Assembly: GCF_005116735.1 (NCBI RefSeq)
Contig: NZ_SWDB01000010.1
Coordinates: 124,001-188,000, forward strand
Length of the DNA: 64,000 nucleotides
Source: Thalassotalea mangrovi
GTDB lineage: Bacteria > Pseudomonadota > Gammaproteobacteria > Enterobacterales > Alteromonadaceae
Direction of reading: 5' to 3'
A program made the translations under genes and the position numbers. Within the stretch, counting starts at the first letter, position 1; the number at the start of each line of letters is the position of its first letter. A model generated the notes under the pieces. The model had not been told where the DNA came from, searched no databases, and saw only the letters and a program-made list of their open reading frames with translations. This document shows, piece after piece, positions 26,305-36,220 of this stretch.

Positions 26305-27338
26305 TAAACACCTTCTGGTACAACTAAGTTACCCTTGCTGATCTCTTTCATAAAATCGAGTTTAAGAAGCAAATCTTTCATTCCTGAGACATCAAGACGT
26401 TTTGTGTTGTGAGAGTTATAATCTTCAACATTTGACAGGTCTTTTTCACCTTCTTCGAAATATTTGGCGTAATTTAGATCCCGATTATCGGCAGGTATTC
26501 TGTAATACTGCCCCTGGTCATCAGCTATAAACATCTCTTCTCGACTACATAGAGCCTCATACAGCTTTTCACCATGGCGAGTACCGATCACATTAACTGG
26601 GTGATCTGTTTTTTTCATTAAACCTAAGATCGCTTCGGTGAGCACTTCAATTGTGGCGGCGGGAGCTTTTTGGACAAAAATATCACCATTAGTACCATGT
26701 TTAAAAGCGTGTAAAACCAAATCGACAGCATCATCTAACGTCATCATGAAGCGGGTCATTTTAGGGTCAGTAAGAGTAATAGACTGACCGTCTATCACTT
26801 GTCTTACAAATAATGGAATCACAGAACCTCTTGACGCCATCACATTACCGTAACGCGTCGTACATATTGTCATTCCTTTTGGAACATTCCGCGATTTGGC
26901 AACGATTACCTTTTCCATCATTGCTTTCGATGTACCCATCGCATTGATTGGGTATACAGCCTTATCGGTACTTAAGCAAACCACGTTAGATACGCCGTGA
27001 GCGATTGCTGCTTCAAGTACATTCTCAGTACCTATTACATTCGTTTTTACCGCTTCCAGTGGATAGAACTCACAAGATGGAACTTGCTTTAATGCTGCTG
27101 CATGAAATACGTAATCTACGCCACGCATCACATTTGAGATACTCTGATAGTCACGCACATCACCGATATAAAATTTCAACTTATCAGAATTGAAGTGCTT
27201 TCTCATATCATCTTGCTTTTTTTCATCTCTGGAAAGAATTCGAATCTCTGATACATCAGACTTTAAAAATCTACGCAAAACAGCATTACCAAACGAGCCA
27301 GTACCGCCCGTAATAAGAAGGGTTTTATTCTTAAACAT
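26304..27338 (-). CDS. fnlA: 4,6-dehydratase/5-epimerase FnlA/WbjB (UDP-L-FucNAc synthesis)
   Basis: 344 residues, soluble CapD-type SDR. TGGTGSFGNAVL (about 10-21), CLSTDKAVYPINAMGTSKAMME (catalytic Lys replacing Tyr as in this family) and MTRFMMTLDDAV are typical. It converts UDP-GlcNAc to a 4-keto-6-deoxy-L-sugar, the first step to UDP-L-FucNAc. First of three adjacent pathway genes with overlapping or touching ends. Confidence 0.9.
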   Translation of the reverse strand: MFKNKTLLITGGTGSFGNAVLRRFLKSDVSEIRILSRDEKKQDDMRKHFNSDKLKFYIGDVRDYQSISNVMRGVDYVFHAAALKQVPSCEFYPLEAVKTNVIGTENVLEAAIAHGVSNVVCLSTDKAVYPINAMGTSKAMMEKVIVAKSRNVPKGMTICTTRYGNVMASRGSVIPLFVRQVIDGQSITLTDPKMTRFMMTLDDAVDLVLHAFKHGTNGDIFVQKAPAATIEVLTEAILGLMKKTDHPVNVIGTRHGEKLYEALCSREEMFIADDQGQYYRIPADNRDLNYAKYFEEGEKDLSNVEDYNSHNTKRLDVSGMKDLLLKLDFMKEISKGNLVVPEGV

Positions 27339-27359
27339 AATTAGTCTCTTCAGAAATTT

Positions 27360-28481
27360 TTAAACTTTACGTGATAGAAAATTGATAGTATTTTCAGTGG
27401 TTTTTTGCCAATCAAAGTGCAGAGCTCTAGCCTTAGCTCGCTTGCCATACAAATCTAGATTACCCTCTTGATTTAACAGGTTAATAGCTTTGGTTAAAGA
27501 GCCCTTCGTATACGGATTAAAATAGAGTACAGCATCTTGTCCAAACTCAGGCATGGGCATTATATCGGAACAAATAACGGGTTTTCCCGCTGCCAACTTT
27601 TCTAATAATATATTTGGGCAGCATTCACAGGAAGAACCAAATACTAAGGCTTTAGCATTATGATACAGAGCTGGTAATTCTTCATACCGTTTAGCACCAA
27701 TATAGTGGATATGATCGCAACCACTTTCTCGAATGAGTTGGTTAACTTCCTCACCATATTCATTGTATTTAGGTCCTACTAATACCAAAGGAGAATCAAA
27801 TCCACTCTTTGACATCCTTATCCACTCTTCTACCACCTCTTTTTGAGCTTTGTACACATCTAAAATTGAAACATATAAATAGTACTCATTTGGGAACAGA
27901 GGTGGTTCAACTCTGTATTGCGGAGTTGTCAAAAAATTTTGGTTAAGGCCGTGATAGATGATTGTGGACTTAACATCAATGTTTGGTAAGTGTTTTTTAA
28001 CTATGTTTCTTGAATGTTCAGAAATAAACACCACCCCATCGGAAAGGCGGTATGATATTAAAAATACGTGTTTTAGTAGCCACAACTTAAATCTGATATA
28101 TGAAAATAGTGGAAATCGTCTACGCTCAGCGTCATCGAAAGGAAGCATATTACGTAATGCAGTGTAGCTTTTACAACCTTTTGGCGTTATCGTCATCATA
28201 ATACCACCAGGAGCGTAGTAGGCTTTAATACTATTTTTTCTTAGCCAAAACGGTAATATAAAAATTTCCCAGAAAGTGCGATAAATCACGTTGATTGACG
28301 CAAGCTTAGGCTCAATAATTTTTATGTTTTGTTTAACGTAGGGCTCAAATTGTTTCCTATTTTGAGCATTGACAATTAAGTAAATTACACCGTTGTTGGA
28401 AGGTATTTCGTTAAGGATATTTTTAATGTACGTCTGACCGCCACCTCGTAATGCGCTCAGAGCATTAAAAGCTATATTCAT
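27360..28481 (-). CDS. Glycosyltransferase family 4
   Basis: 373 residues, GT-B fold. It starts MNIAFNALSALRGGGQTYIKN, with a glycine loop typical for GT4, and has the C-terminal donor-site segment GSSCECCPNILLEKLAAGKPVICSD with the E-x7-E-like motif. It should add one sugar of the repeat unit on the cytoplasmic side. Its start overlaps the stop of the upstream CapK-like gene by 4 bases, implying coupled translation. Donor sugar unknown. Confidence 0.85.
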   Translation of the reverse strand: MNIAFNALSALRGGGQTYIKNILNEIPSNNGVIYLIVNAQNRKQFEPYVKQNIKIIEPKLASINVIYRTFWEIFILPFWLRKNSIKAYYAPGGIMMTITPKGCKSYTALRNMLPFDDAERRRFPLFSYIRFKLWLLKHVFLISYRLSDGVVFISEHSRNIVKKHLPNIDVKSTIIYHGLNQNFLTTPQYRVEPPLFPNEYYLYVSILDVYKAQKEVVEEWIRMSKSGFDSPLVLVGPKYNEYGEEVNQLIRESGCDHIHYIGAKRYEELPALYHNAKALVFGSSCECCPNILLEKLAAGKPVICSDIMPMPEFGQDAVLYFNPYTKGSLTKAINLLNQEGNLDLYGKRAKARALHFDWQKTTENTINFLSRKV

Positions 28482-29869
28482 TTAATGTCCGATATTATGT
28501 ATCTTGTTTTACCATTATCGTGTTTAATGTTATCAACAAAGCAAAGGCTAATTGAAATTTCATTAGCTACTAGCTCCTCCAACTCCTTAATTTTTTTATC
28601 ACAATTAGCTCGTGCATTTGGAGCGTCGCCAAGTACACACTTTAAAGTTATTGAATAGTCTTCGCGCTGGTGGATTTGAAACTCATGAACAGTGTCAGGC
28701 TCATTATCAAAAATGGTTGTCAAGAAATCTCCAGCAATGATATTCCCATTCGGCAGTTTAATAACATCGGTAACCCTTCCCTTCACTTTATCAATCAACG
28801 GAAAAGGTAACCCGCATGAACACTCTCTTTCTAGATATCGTCCCCGATCACCATTTTGGTATCTAATTAAAGGAAATGCGTAATTACCGAGGTCTGTGAT
28901 TGTTACCACTCCAAACTGCCCTTTCTTTACACTTTTTTTATCATGATCGACCATTTCAATATATCGTTCATCAGAAAAAACGTGTAGGCCATTTCTCTCT
29001 AAACACTCCGCTGCCAACCAATAAACCTCACTGCAACCGTATTGATCATACACAGGGGCTTTGAACACTTCGTCCATTAGACGTCGTTGTGTTTCAGACA
29101 GTGGTGCAGATGTCACCCAAACTGCGCTAAAAAAGTCAAATGTAATACCTTTAAATCTACAATATTTAGCAAATTCATATACACCTCCGACATACCCTTG
29201 TAACACTTTAGGCCTTTGCGTTTGAATCTTGTTTAGAAAAACATCCATAGTTGTGCTGGTCATCATTGAAGCATCTAAAAAGATCCGTTTTGTTGGATAC
29301 CAAAGTAACGCATTAAGTGTTGCTCTCCATCCAGTTTTTACCTTTCGGTAAATAAATGCAATGTTATCTGAAGGTTCGCACCCCCACCAATTCAGTACTC
29401 GCCAACCCAATACATCTGAAAAATAAAGCTTATCGTGGTACAACTTTAATGGTTCCCCTGTGCTACCTCCAGTGGAAACTACTCTTAAACGATTCTTTGA
29501 GATATTTACAGGCATTAATTGTTTGATATTAGCCTTGATATCCTGTTTTGTTAGAACAGGAAGATTCTCCCAATCATCAAAATTTTTGATATCCTCTACA
29601 TCAATGTCCTTAAAAACCGCACTATAGTATGGAATATTAGCTTTCGCATAAGCGAACAGTTTCTTTAACTGCACTAAAGTTATATTTCTGAGGTCTTCTG
29701 AATCTAATTTAGAATTCTTTAGTAGTTCGTCGTAATGCTCTAGGGCCCTACCACGTATTAACTTATTCTTAAATTGGAATATTTTTTGTTTTACACTTCT
29801 AGTCATTTTTTTATTCTGGTTGAGGAAGCTTAACATCGTTTTATTATGTCTCACTTTTAACGCTATCAT
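28478..29869 (-). CDS. CapK/PaaK-like adenylate-forming protein
   Basis: About 463 residues related to phenylacetate-CoA ligase and CapK of capsule loci. STGGSTGEPLKLYH is the AMP-binding P-loop motif; YDQYGCSEVYWLAAEC and TDLGNYAFPLIRYQNGDRG match the A5 and A8 regions. CapK proteins sit in many polysaccharide loci, perhaps activating an acyl or amino-acid substituent, but no reaction is proven. The start is uncertain: ATGs at 29869, 29836 and 29806 all lack a good ribosome binding site. Confidence 0.8.
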   Translation of the reverse strand: MIALKVRHNKTMLSFLNQNKKMTRSVKQKIFQFKNKLIRGRALEHYDELLKNSKLDSEDLRNITLVQLKKLFAYAKANIPYYSAVFKDIDVEDIKNFDDWENLPVLTKQDIKANIKQLMPVNISKNRLRVVSTGGSTGEPLKLYHDKLYFSDVLGWRVLNWWGCEPSDNIAFIYRKVKTGWRATLNALLWYPTKRIFLDASMMTSTTMDVFLNKIQTQRPKVLQGYVGGVYEFAKYCRFKGITFDFFSAVWVTSAPLSETQRRLMDEVFKAPVYDQYGCSEVYWLAAECLERNGLHVFSDERYIEMVDHDKKSVKKGQFGVVTITDLGNYAFPLIRYQNGDRGRYLERECSCGLPFPLIDKVKGRVTDVIKLPNGNIIAGDFLTTIFDNEPDTVHEFQIHQREDYSITLKCVLGDAPNARANCDKKIKELEELVANEISISLCFVDNIKHDNGKTRYIISDIK

Positions 29870-29924
29870 AGCGATGAGAAGGCGCTATAAATATAAAGAA
29901 TCGAAGGCATTTCCCTTGAATCTA

Positions 29925-30389
29925 TCAGCTACTTTTACGATTTATATCCTTTATCACTTTCGCAGGATTACCCGCTACAATAACGTTATTACCAACATTC
30001 TTAGTCACGATGCTTCCTGCTGCAATGACCGAACCGCTGCCAATTACTACTCCAGGTAAAATTATCGCATTAGCTCCGATCCAAGTATTGTCGCCTATTG
30101 TTACGTTTGTCGTATTATGACCACCTTTTAATTGAATAAAATCTAGATTACCAGTCAGAATCATCGAACCGTATGAAACGACCACATTATTGCCTAATCT
30201 TATTACAGAATTACCACAAGACTGAATTATGGCTCTTGTATTGACTGTAACGTTATTTCCAAAAAAAACATTATGGGCATTGTAAATATCCACATCAGTA
30301 TCTACAACGCAATTTTCTCCACAACCACCTAATACATGCTTCCAATAGAATGAATTAATTCTTCTTTTAGCGGCAACAAAAAGTTTCAT
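29925..30389 (-). CDS. Hexapeptide-repeat acyltransferase (LbH)
   Basis: 154 residues. Repeated hexapeptides (for example VTIGDNTWIGANAIILPGVVIGSGSVIAAGSIVTKNV) form a left-handed beta helix, typical of acetyltransferases such as WcaF or maltose O-acetyltransferase relatives. Probably acetylates a sugar or nucleotide sugar in the cytoplasm. It lies between a GT4 gene and the CapK-like gene in the polysaccharide operon. Acceptor unknown. Confidence 0.85.
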   Translation of the reverse strand: MKLFVAAKRRINSFYWKHVLGGCGENCVVDTDVDIYNAHNVFFGNNVTVNTRAIIQSCGNSVIRLGNNVVVSYGSMILTGNLDFIQLKGGHNTTNVTIGDNTWIGANAIILPGVVIGSGSVIAAGSIVTKNVGNNVIVAGNPAKVIKDINRKSS

Positions 30390-30416
30390 GACAATCCTTT
30401 CTTATCAATTAAATAA

Positions 30417-31619
30417 TTAAAGTTTGGTGACGCTATTTTGAGAGAGTCCACCCAATATTTTAAGCAAAGCACTCCCCCAAGTATTAGACCAATTATATTC
30501 TTGACGAACCGATGCTCTAGCATTCTTCGAAAGCTGCGCTCGCAAAGTTTTATCCGATGCTAATAACACCAGCTTTGCAACCAGATCATTACAATCAAAC
30601 GGTTTAAATAGCAAAGCATCCTCCTTATCTTTGACTACCTCACGGTTACAACTGTAATCAGGTAAAACAACAGGTTTTTCCATCGCCATATATTCAAATA
30701 TTTTAATGGGGCAAATGATATCAGTTGAGCCAGGAAGTACCGTTATATCCATATCTTGAATGAGTAGTGGAACCTCTTCTTTTGGCACTCCATCTAAAAA
30801 ATAGACTGTTCGATTAATTATTTTATACTTTTCTGCTAGCTCTATGCATTCACGATAATACTTACCATTGCCAATTAACACATACTTGAGACGGTTTTGA
30901 TTTTTTGTCTCATTTGCCGCCTCTATCAATAATTGAGGGTTGTGATAAAACGCATAGCTCCCCAAATATCCAATGATAATGTCGTCATTGTTTAACTGTA
31001 ATTGATCACGGATCTTAGATTTCCTTTGATTAGATAACACAAACTCGCTGACATCAACCGCGTTATGTGCAACGACAATCTTATTTGGATCGATGCCTCG
31101 ACTTGTCAATCGAGATTTCAAGACATGCGATTCGACCACAATATAGTCTGAGAGCTTTTCTTTTAGCCATTCAGTCATTAAAGCTAGCGGCTTGAATAAG
31201 GAAAATCTATAATTAACTAAATTGTCTTTCCATTCAAGAACGTACGGTATGTTACGCGCCTTAGAATAAAATAGACTACTAATATGAAGCCTAGAAGAAC
31301 GCTCCCAAATTAACTGAGAATTAACTGCTCTAGTTCGTATATGAAAAAATAATTTAAAATCATGAATAATATCTTTGAGCTCAGAAACAGATATTACAAC
31401 AGCGGATAACCACGCTTTGTTTCTATAACTCTTATCGAAGTGTGTTTGAGCACCATAATCTGCAGATTGAAAGCTTTTATTATTGAAGATATCTGCGCCA
31501 CAGATAACATCTACATCAACTTTTTCTTTTCTCCAACAGTTGATTACTTCTGATATTTTGCGCCCTAGAGAGTGACCGTGGAAACTCCTCCCGCTGACTA
31601 TGTACAATATTTTATTCAT
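30417..31619 (-). CDS. Glycosyltransferase family 4
   Basis: 400 residues, GT-B fold. Donor-binding end motif KIFEYMAMEKPVVLPDYSCN and a middle segment VAHNAVDVSEF are those of GT4. It overlaps the next upstream GT gene by 8 bases (31612-31619). Donor and linkage unknown; one of five glycosyltransferases in the operon. Confidence 0.85.
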   Translation of the reverse strand: MNKILYIVSGRSFHGHSLGRKISEVINCWRKEKVDVDVICGADIFNNKSFQSADYGAQTHFDKSYRNKAWLSAVVISVSELKDIIHDFKLFFHIRTRAVNSQLIWERSSRLHISSLFYSKARNIPYVLEWKDNLVNYRFSLFKPLALMTEWLKEKLSDYIVVESHVLKSRLTSRGIDPNKIVVAHNAVDVSEFVLSNQRKSKIRDQLQLNNDDIIIGYLGSYAFYHNPQLLIEAANETKNQNRLKYVLIGNGKYYRECIELAEKYKIINRTVYFLDGVPKEEVPLLIQDMDITVLPGSTDIICPIKIFEYMAMEKPVVLPDYSCNREVVKDKEDALLFKPFDCNDLVAKLVLLASDKTLRAQLSKNARASVRQEYNWSNTWGSALLKILGGLSQNSVTKL

Positions 31620-32808
31620 CTGATTTTAATAACTTTTCAACTAATTCGAGCATATTGCTCTTATATTTGGATGCGCCATAATGTTCAAGAACAAAACTTC
31701 TGCCATATTCTCCAAAGTTTTGTCTCATCGTGCTAGAGCGTAGTAATTTAATTGTTGCATCCGCAAGTTCATTAACAGCATGAGGTGGAACTAAATAACC
31801 CGATTGCCCATGCTGTAACCATTCAGGGATCCCACCAACATTTGTTGCAACACAAGGGGTTTTACATGCGAGCGCTTCCACTCCAACCAAACCAAATTGT
31901 TCTTGCCAAATGCTCGGCATAAGAAAAACATTGGCCTCAATATATAATTCTTTTACGGTATGACGATCAACGAATCCTAAAAATTCAACATTATCTTGAA
32001 GGTCATACTCTATTACGAAATTTTTACACCAATCAAGAAGGATACCTTTTCCCGCAACTTTCAATAGAAAGTTAGGAAACACTTTTTTTATCTCAAGAAG
32101 GCTTTTAAATAATACCTTGATACCTTTTACTTCTGATATAGCACCAACATATAGTAAAATTGGCCGTGAACTTAATGGTTTTATTACAGGTTTTTCGAAT
32201 GCAGAATCTATCCCTAGTGGTTTATAGGTAAGGTTTTCAAGTCCTAAACGATGAGCAACACTATAAATATTTCTTGATGGACAATGAAAAATACTGGTGT
32301 TAGATTTTAAATTATTCCAGAGCTTATTGGTTAAGTATGTATACAAAGAAGCATTAACTAAGCTTGTGCAACCTCGTCGAAAACATTTGAGCCCTATGCC
32401 TTGTTCACAAGGAGCACCATTCATTAACCCCCCCCAAGAAGTCGCACAAAAAAAGTTAGGTCCATGTAATGTTGTAATTACCCTGTATTTACTGATACTT
32501 TCATAAACATCAATTGGATACTTAGATATCAGATGGCAATGAATTACATCTGGCTTAATAAACTCTAACTTTTTTCTAATAAACTCAGAAATATTATTGG
32601 ATCCCAAAAACTTTCTTACTTTATTCACTATGCGAGACCTATGCTCAACGTAGCTTATTACTCGCTGGTGTTCGTTAGCTTCTTTATCGAAGGCTAATAC
32701 ATATACCTCATAACCAGCTTCCTCCAATGCTTGCTTCTCTAAATAAAGCGCAGCATCACCACCGCCACTAAAGCCGGAGTGGTCATTTATTAGTAAGATT
32801 TTTGCCAT
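31612..32808 (-). CDS. Glycosyltransferase family 4
   Basis: 398 residues, GT-B fold. N-terminus INDHSGFSGGGDAALYLEK has the glycine-rich acceptor-side loop; VGVEALACKTPCVATNVGG is the GT4 donor motif with the paired glutamate position. A cysteine-containing insert around residues 130-160 resembles other capsule GT4 enzymes. It begins one base after the polymerase gene stop, so translation is likely coupled. Donor unknown. Confidence 0.86.
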   Translation of the reverse strand: MAKILLINDHSGFSGGGDAALYLEKQALEEAGYEVYVLAFDKEANEHQRVISYVEHRSRIVNKVRKFLGSNNISEFIRKKLEFIKPDVIHCHLISKYPIDVYESISKYRVITTLHGPNFFCATSWGGLMNGAPCEQGIGLKCFRRGCTSLVNASLYTYLTNKLWNNLKSNTSIFHCPSRNIYSVAHRLGLENLTYKPLGIDSAFEKPVIKPLSSRPILLYVGAISEVKGIKVLFKSLLEIKKVFPNFLLKVAGKGILLDWCKNFVIEYDLQDNVEFLGFVDRHTVKELYIEANVFLMPSIWQEQFGLVGVEALACKTPCVATNVGGIPEWLQHGQSGYLVPPHAVNELADATIKLLRSSTMRQNFGEYGRSFVLEHYGASKYKSNMLELVEKLLKSDE

Positions 32809-32809
32809 A

Positions 32810-34105
32810 TCAGTTATTTTTCTTAAAAATGCTTAATGCTAAATAAGATTTTGTTATATATAGGCTACAGGACACTAACAATAATATTCGTAAGGTATTA
32901 AAATTACTCGTTGCAAAGCCTCTCCAAAATGTGTGCCCTGACCAACCGATAACCAAACTTCCTAGCGTATATGCGGTAACCGCAACCACAAACCAGTGAT
33001 ATTTAGATACTTTACCTACTTTAATAAAGTTAACGAATCGCCTCACTACAACAAAACAAAACATTATAAACAGACAAAATCCGATTATCCCAGACTGTTC
33101 TATGGTGAACACATAAATATTATGAAATCCATATCCAACCCTCGGACGTCCCTCGATAGGTGCAACATAAAATCCAGCTCCGATAAATGGAAGGTACTCC
33201 CCTTCATCATAACTACTTATGTCAAAATGAGAAAAGAATAGAACGCGATTTAAAATCGAGTTATGAGAATCATTTTCTTCAAATTGGTTTAATCTTTCTA
33301 AGGTGTAATTTTCTGAGGCTATAAAGCTCGTATTTATTACCACCACAGATGTAAAAATTGTAAAAAACAATAGTAGCCAGACAGTTGTCTTTTTGCGAAT
33401 ATAAAATGCAAAAACAAAAAAAACTGAAGCAATAAAAAGAAATATTGCTGTACGAGAACCAGTAAACAAAATAGGCCAAGAAAAAAACAAAAATACGACA
33501 AACCAAAAGATTTTATTGGATTTAACTACTATCATTTTGGAAAGACAAATAGCACTAATTAACGGTATGTAATTAGCTATGTGAAAGTATGAACCAGAAA
33601 AAGGCCCCCAAACTAACTCCTTGGGCTTTGACAAAATTAATCCTTCAGTCAAAACAATTTGTTCAATTCCTATAAAGTATTCGTAAAGACAATAAGTACC
33701 GACAAAAAAACCGCCTATAAAAAGTGCGTTAACAATTACTCTCAGAGGACGATATTTTTCAGGGATAGTCAAATATATAGCAAGCGCTAAAACGCCTTTA
33801 AAATATTCGAAACAATAATAAACCATGTATAGCTTCACTTGACTAGAAAAGTCAAAAAGCAATAATCCAAGAACAGCACAAACCCAAAAATTTGCAACAA
33901 TAAGTAACCAATACTTGAATACCACCTCTGTAAACTTTAACCGATTATTAATTAGAATTAAAATACCTAACCCTAAGACCAAGTCAAAAAGTCTTGGGTT
34001 TAAACGATCAAGAGATGATAGAACTATAAGTGGCTTTTCAAAAGAGAAAGAAAATACTAATAGGTATATCCAAATTGTATGATAATTAATATTCCATTTT
34101 TTCAT
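32810..34105 (-). CDS. wzy: O-antigen polymerase/ligase-type membrane protein (Wzy-like)
   Basis: 431 residues with about ten to eleven membrane segments and a large loop (about 265-325) before the last helices, the layout of Wzy/WaaL proteins. The segment GYGFHNIYVFTIEQSGIIG resembles the O-antigen ligase/polymerase family motif (H-N-x-Y...G-x-x-G). In a Wzx/Wzy locus it would polymerise flipped repeat units at the periplasmic face. The ligase alternative cannot be excluded from sequence alone. Confidence 0.78.
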   Translation of the reverse strand: MKKWNINYHTIWIYLLVFSFSFEKPLIVLSSLDRLNPRLFDLVLGLGILILINNRLKFTEVVFKYWLLIVANFWVCAVLGLLLFDFSSQVKLYMVYYCFEYFKGVLALAIYLTIPEKYRPLRVIVNALFIGGFFVGTYCLYEYFIGIEQIVLTEGLILSKPKELVWGPFSGSYFHIANYIPLISAICLSKMIVVKSNKIFWFVVFLFFSWPILFTGSRTAIFLFIASVFFVFAFYIRKKTTVWLLLFFTIFTSVVVINTSFIASENYTLERLNQFEENDSHNSILNRVLFFSHFDISSYDEGEYLPFIGAGFYVAPIEGRPRVGYGFHNIYVFTIEQSGIIGFCLFIMFCFVVVRRFVNFIKVGKVSKYHWFVVAVTAYTLGSLVIGWSGHTFWRGFATSNFNTLRILLLVSCSLYITKSYLALSIFKKNN

Positions 34106-34138
34106 GAATATGTAGTAGGCAATTTTTTAAATAAATAA

Positions 34139-35263
34139 CTATAAAATGAGAGCTCGTTTATATGCTCTTTTAAGCTGACGTGTAACAGACTGTAAGCCAT
34201 AATTTTCAATCACGAACTGCCGTTGTTTTTCTCGACTAAAAGAAGGGAGCGTTTCAATATTTTTTACAAGATCGTCGATATTTTTTGCTTCGTATATTGA
34301 AGAAACCGTTTCACTTAATAGAGTTTCAGGTGCATTAATTTTAGGTGCTATAACATAACAACCACACGACATTGCTTCCAGCATTGATACGTTTGCAGTT
34401 TCAATTCTGCTCGATACTATAAAAAGATCGGAATTAGAGTAGATCGAAGCTAATTCACTTTGCATTTTATGTCCTAAGAGTTCGACATGGGGATTTCGCA
34501 ATAATTCGTTAATTTCTTTATCCTTAAAGTCATAATTCCCAATAATTTTTAATTTATATTTAAGGCCCTTAGGTAGTCTTGAAATAGCTTTAAGTAATAT
34601 GTCTGTTCCTTTGATACTCCCTACGGTGCCTGTTGAAACGATTTTTAACACCGAAGATTTATTTTCTGTAACTTTAGGCTTAAATAAAGAGGTGTCTATA
34701 GGGTTAGGAAGAACACCGTTAACTTCTATATTACATTTATTTTCTATAGAAGCCTTGAATCCAGGGCTAACGGCGTATAATCCCTTAATCGAACGACGCA
34801 TTTGATGTGAGAAATAAGGGAGCCGCCAAAAAAAGCGGTTATCAGAAAAAAAACCTGAGTAGTGTTCAGTTACTATCACTGGCACACCATAATCACGCCC
34901 TATGCGTGCAGCGGAAAAACCTGCAGGGGCAGAAACATGAGCATGGATGATATCAGGCTTACCATTATGCGCCACAGCTTTTTCATATAGTAACTTCAAG
35001 GCTTTTGTATATTCGACCAATGACTTTCCATAGCCAATAATTGTTCTACGAAATATATTTTTGGCTTCTATGTTTACTTTGGCGTAATAATAATCATGTT
35101 CTTGACTGACGCTGACCTGCTCATTCTCACCATGACTCTGTTCAACATGTAAAACAGTTACGGTACCAATACGTCGACTTACTTCAATATGTGGCATTAC
35201 CCATCGAGCCAAATGGGGTTTTTCAGGTGTAGGATGCCAAGCGGGAATTACAAATATATTCAT
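34139..35263 (-). CDS. Glycosyltransferase family 4
   Basis: 374 residues, GT-B fold. HAHVSAPAGFSAARIGRDYG in the N-terminal half and ANVSMLEAMSCGCYVIAPK in the C-terminal half are GT4 signatures similar to exopolysaccharide transferases. The start overlaps the sulfotransferase stop by 4 bases. Donor unknown. Confidence 0.86.
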   Translation of the reverse strand: MNIFVIPAWHPTPEKPHLARWVMPHIEVSRRIGTVTVLHVEQSHGENEQVSVSQEHDYYYAKVNIEAKNIFRRTIIGYGKSLVEYTKALKLLYEKAVAHNGKPDIIHAHVSAPAGFSAARIGRDYGVPVIVTEHYSGFFSDNRFFWRLPYFSHQMRRSIKGLYAVSPGFKASIENKCNIEVNGVLPNPIDTSLFKPKVTENKSSVLKIVSTGTVGSIKGTDILLKAISRLPKGLKYKLKIIGNYDFKDKEINELLRNPHVELLGHKMQSELASIYSNSDLFIVSSRIETANVSMLEAMSCGCYVIAPKINAPETLLSETVSSIYEAKNIDDLVKNIETLPSFSREKQRQFVIENYGLQSVTRQLKRAYKRALIL

Positions 35264-36210
35264 ATATTTAATCTATATTTACTATTGATATAACTAACCA
35301 CTTTTTCATTCTGAGAATTTTTTAGCACGTTATCGATCAGCGCTACATCGAATTTACTCATTTTTCTTAAACCTTTACCTAAGCTATCCGCGCTAATTGG
35401 CTTTTTGACATTAGAGTGATGTAATAAAGAATCAACATCCCCAAGACTCTCTGTGGGAGGGTTCAGCATTTTAGGGCTATATTCAACTCCTAGGAAATCA
35501 CATACTCTTTTAATCGTTAGTTCCGGAACTGTAACTAAATCAGAGTAGTTCACTTCGATATATCGCTTCTTTACCTTATTACTAAATTCAAGAGCAGCTT
35601 CTACTGATTTTAACCAACGTTCGGCCGCTGACTCAACATTTGTGAACAAACCTGCGCTCACAAAAGAATAAATAGAATCATATGGGCTTCGAATAATGTG
35701 TATATATTGGCTATTTGGGAATACTTTTGATATTGAATCTAGATGTAAAGTATTTAAAGGCGTTTTATCTCCCCAACGCGGGCTACTGATATCGTGCTGC
35801 AGAGCATAAAATTTATAAAATGAATCGATAATATAAGACAAGCTTCTTTTCGAAGAAGGAACCATGACTAACTCTTTCTTCAGTCTTCTCAAGGAATCAA
35901 TATTAAATGTATGAAAGTCATCTTCATACTCGAAAAAAGACAAAACTAGATAACATAAATCATTCCATTCAAGATTAGGGTATTTCAAATACTGTCTTAT
36001 ACTGTGCCCCAAGACGTATGTTTCAGGTGGTATATATAGTTCTTGATTACTATTTAGAATGCGCCTAAGTAGAGTGTTACCAGATCTTCCTGAGCCTATA
36101 ATAAAAAATGGATTATAGATTTCTGAGTTAACGACCGGGACGTTATAAAAAGAATCCATTAATTTAGTGTTTATTAATACTTTTTGAGCAGAGTGCTTTA
36201 TAAAGCCCAT
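35260..36210 (-). CDS. PAPS-dependent sulfotransferase
   Basis: 316 residues from the ATG at 36210, chosen because GAGGT lies 7 bases upstream and this removes an overlap with wzx; an ATG at 36258 is the alternative. The 5'-phosphosulfate-binding loop IIGSGRSGNTLL (about 37-48) and the 3'-phosphate motif IHIIRSPYDSIYSF identify the Sulfotransfer family. It would transfer sulfate from PAPS to a sugar of the repeat unit. PAPS can be supplied by the cysD-cysN-cysC genes 18-24 kb away in the same window. Confidence 0.88.
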   Translation of the reverse strand: MGFIKHSAQKVLINTKLMDSFYNVPVVNSEIYNPFFIIGSGRSGNTLLRRILNSNQELYIPPETYVLGHSIRQYLKYPNLEWNDLCYLVLSFFEYEDDFHTFNIDSLRRLKKELVMVPSSKRSLSYIIDSFYKFYALQHDISSPRWGDKTPLNTLHLDSISKVFPNSQYIHIIRSPYDSIYSFVSAGLFTNVESAAERWLKSVEAALEFSNKVKKRYIEVNYSDLVTVPELTIKRVCDFLGVEYSPKMLNPPTESLGDVDSLLHHSNVKKPISADSLGKGLRKMSKFDVALIDNVLKNSQNEKVVSYINSKYRLNI

Positions 36211-36220
36211 ATCAATTACC

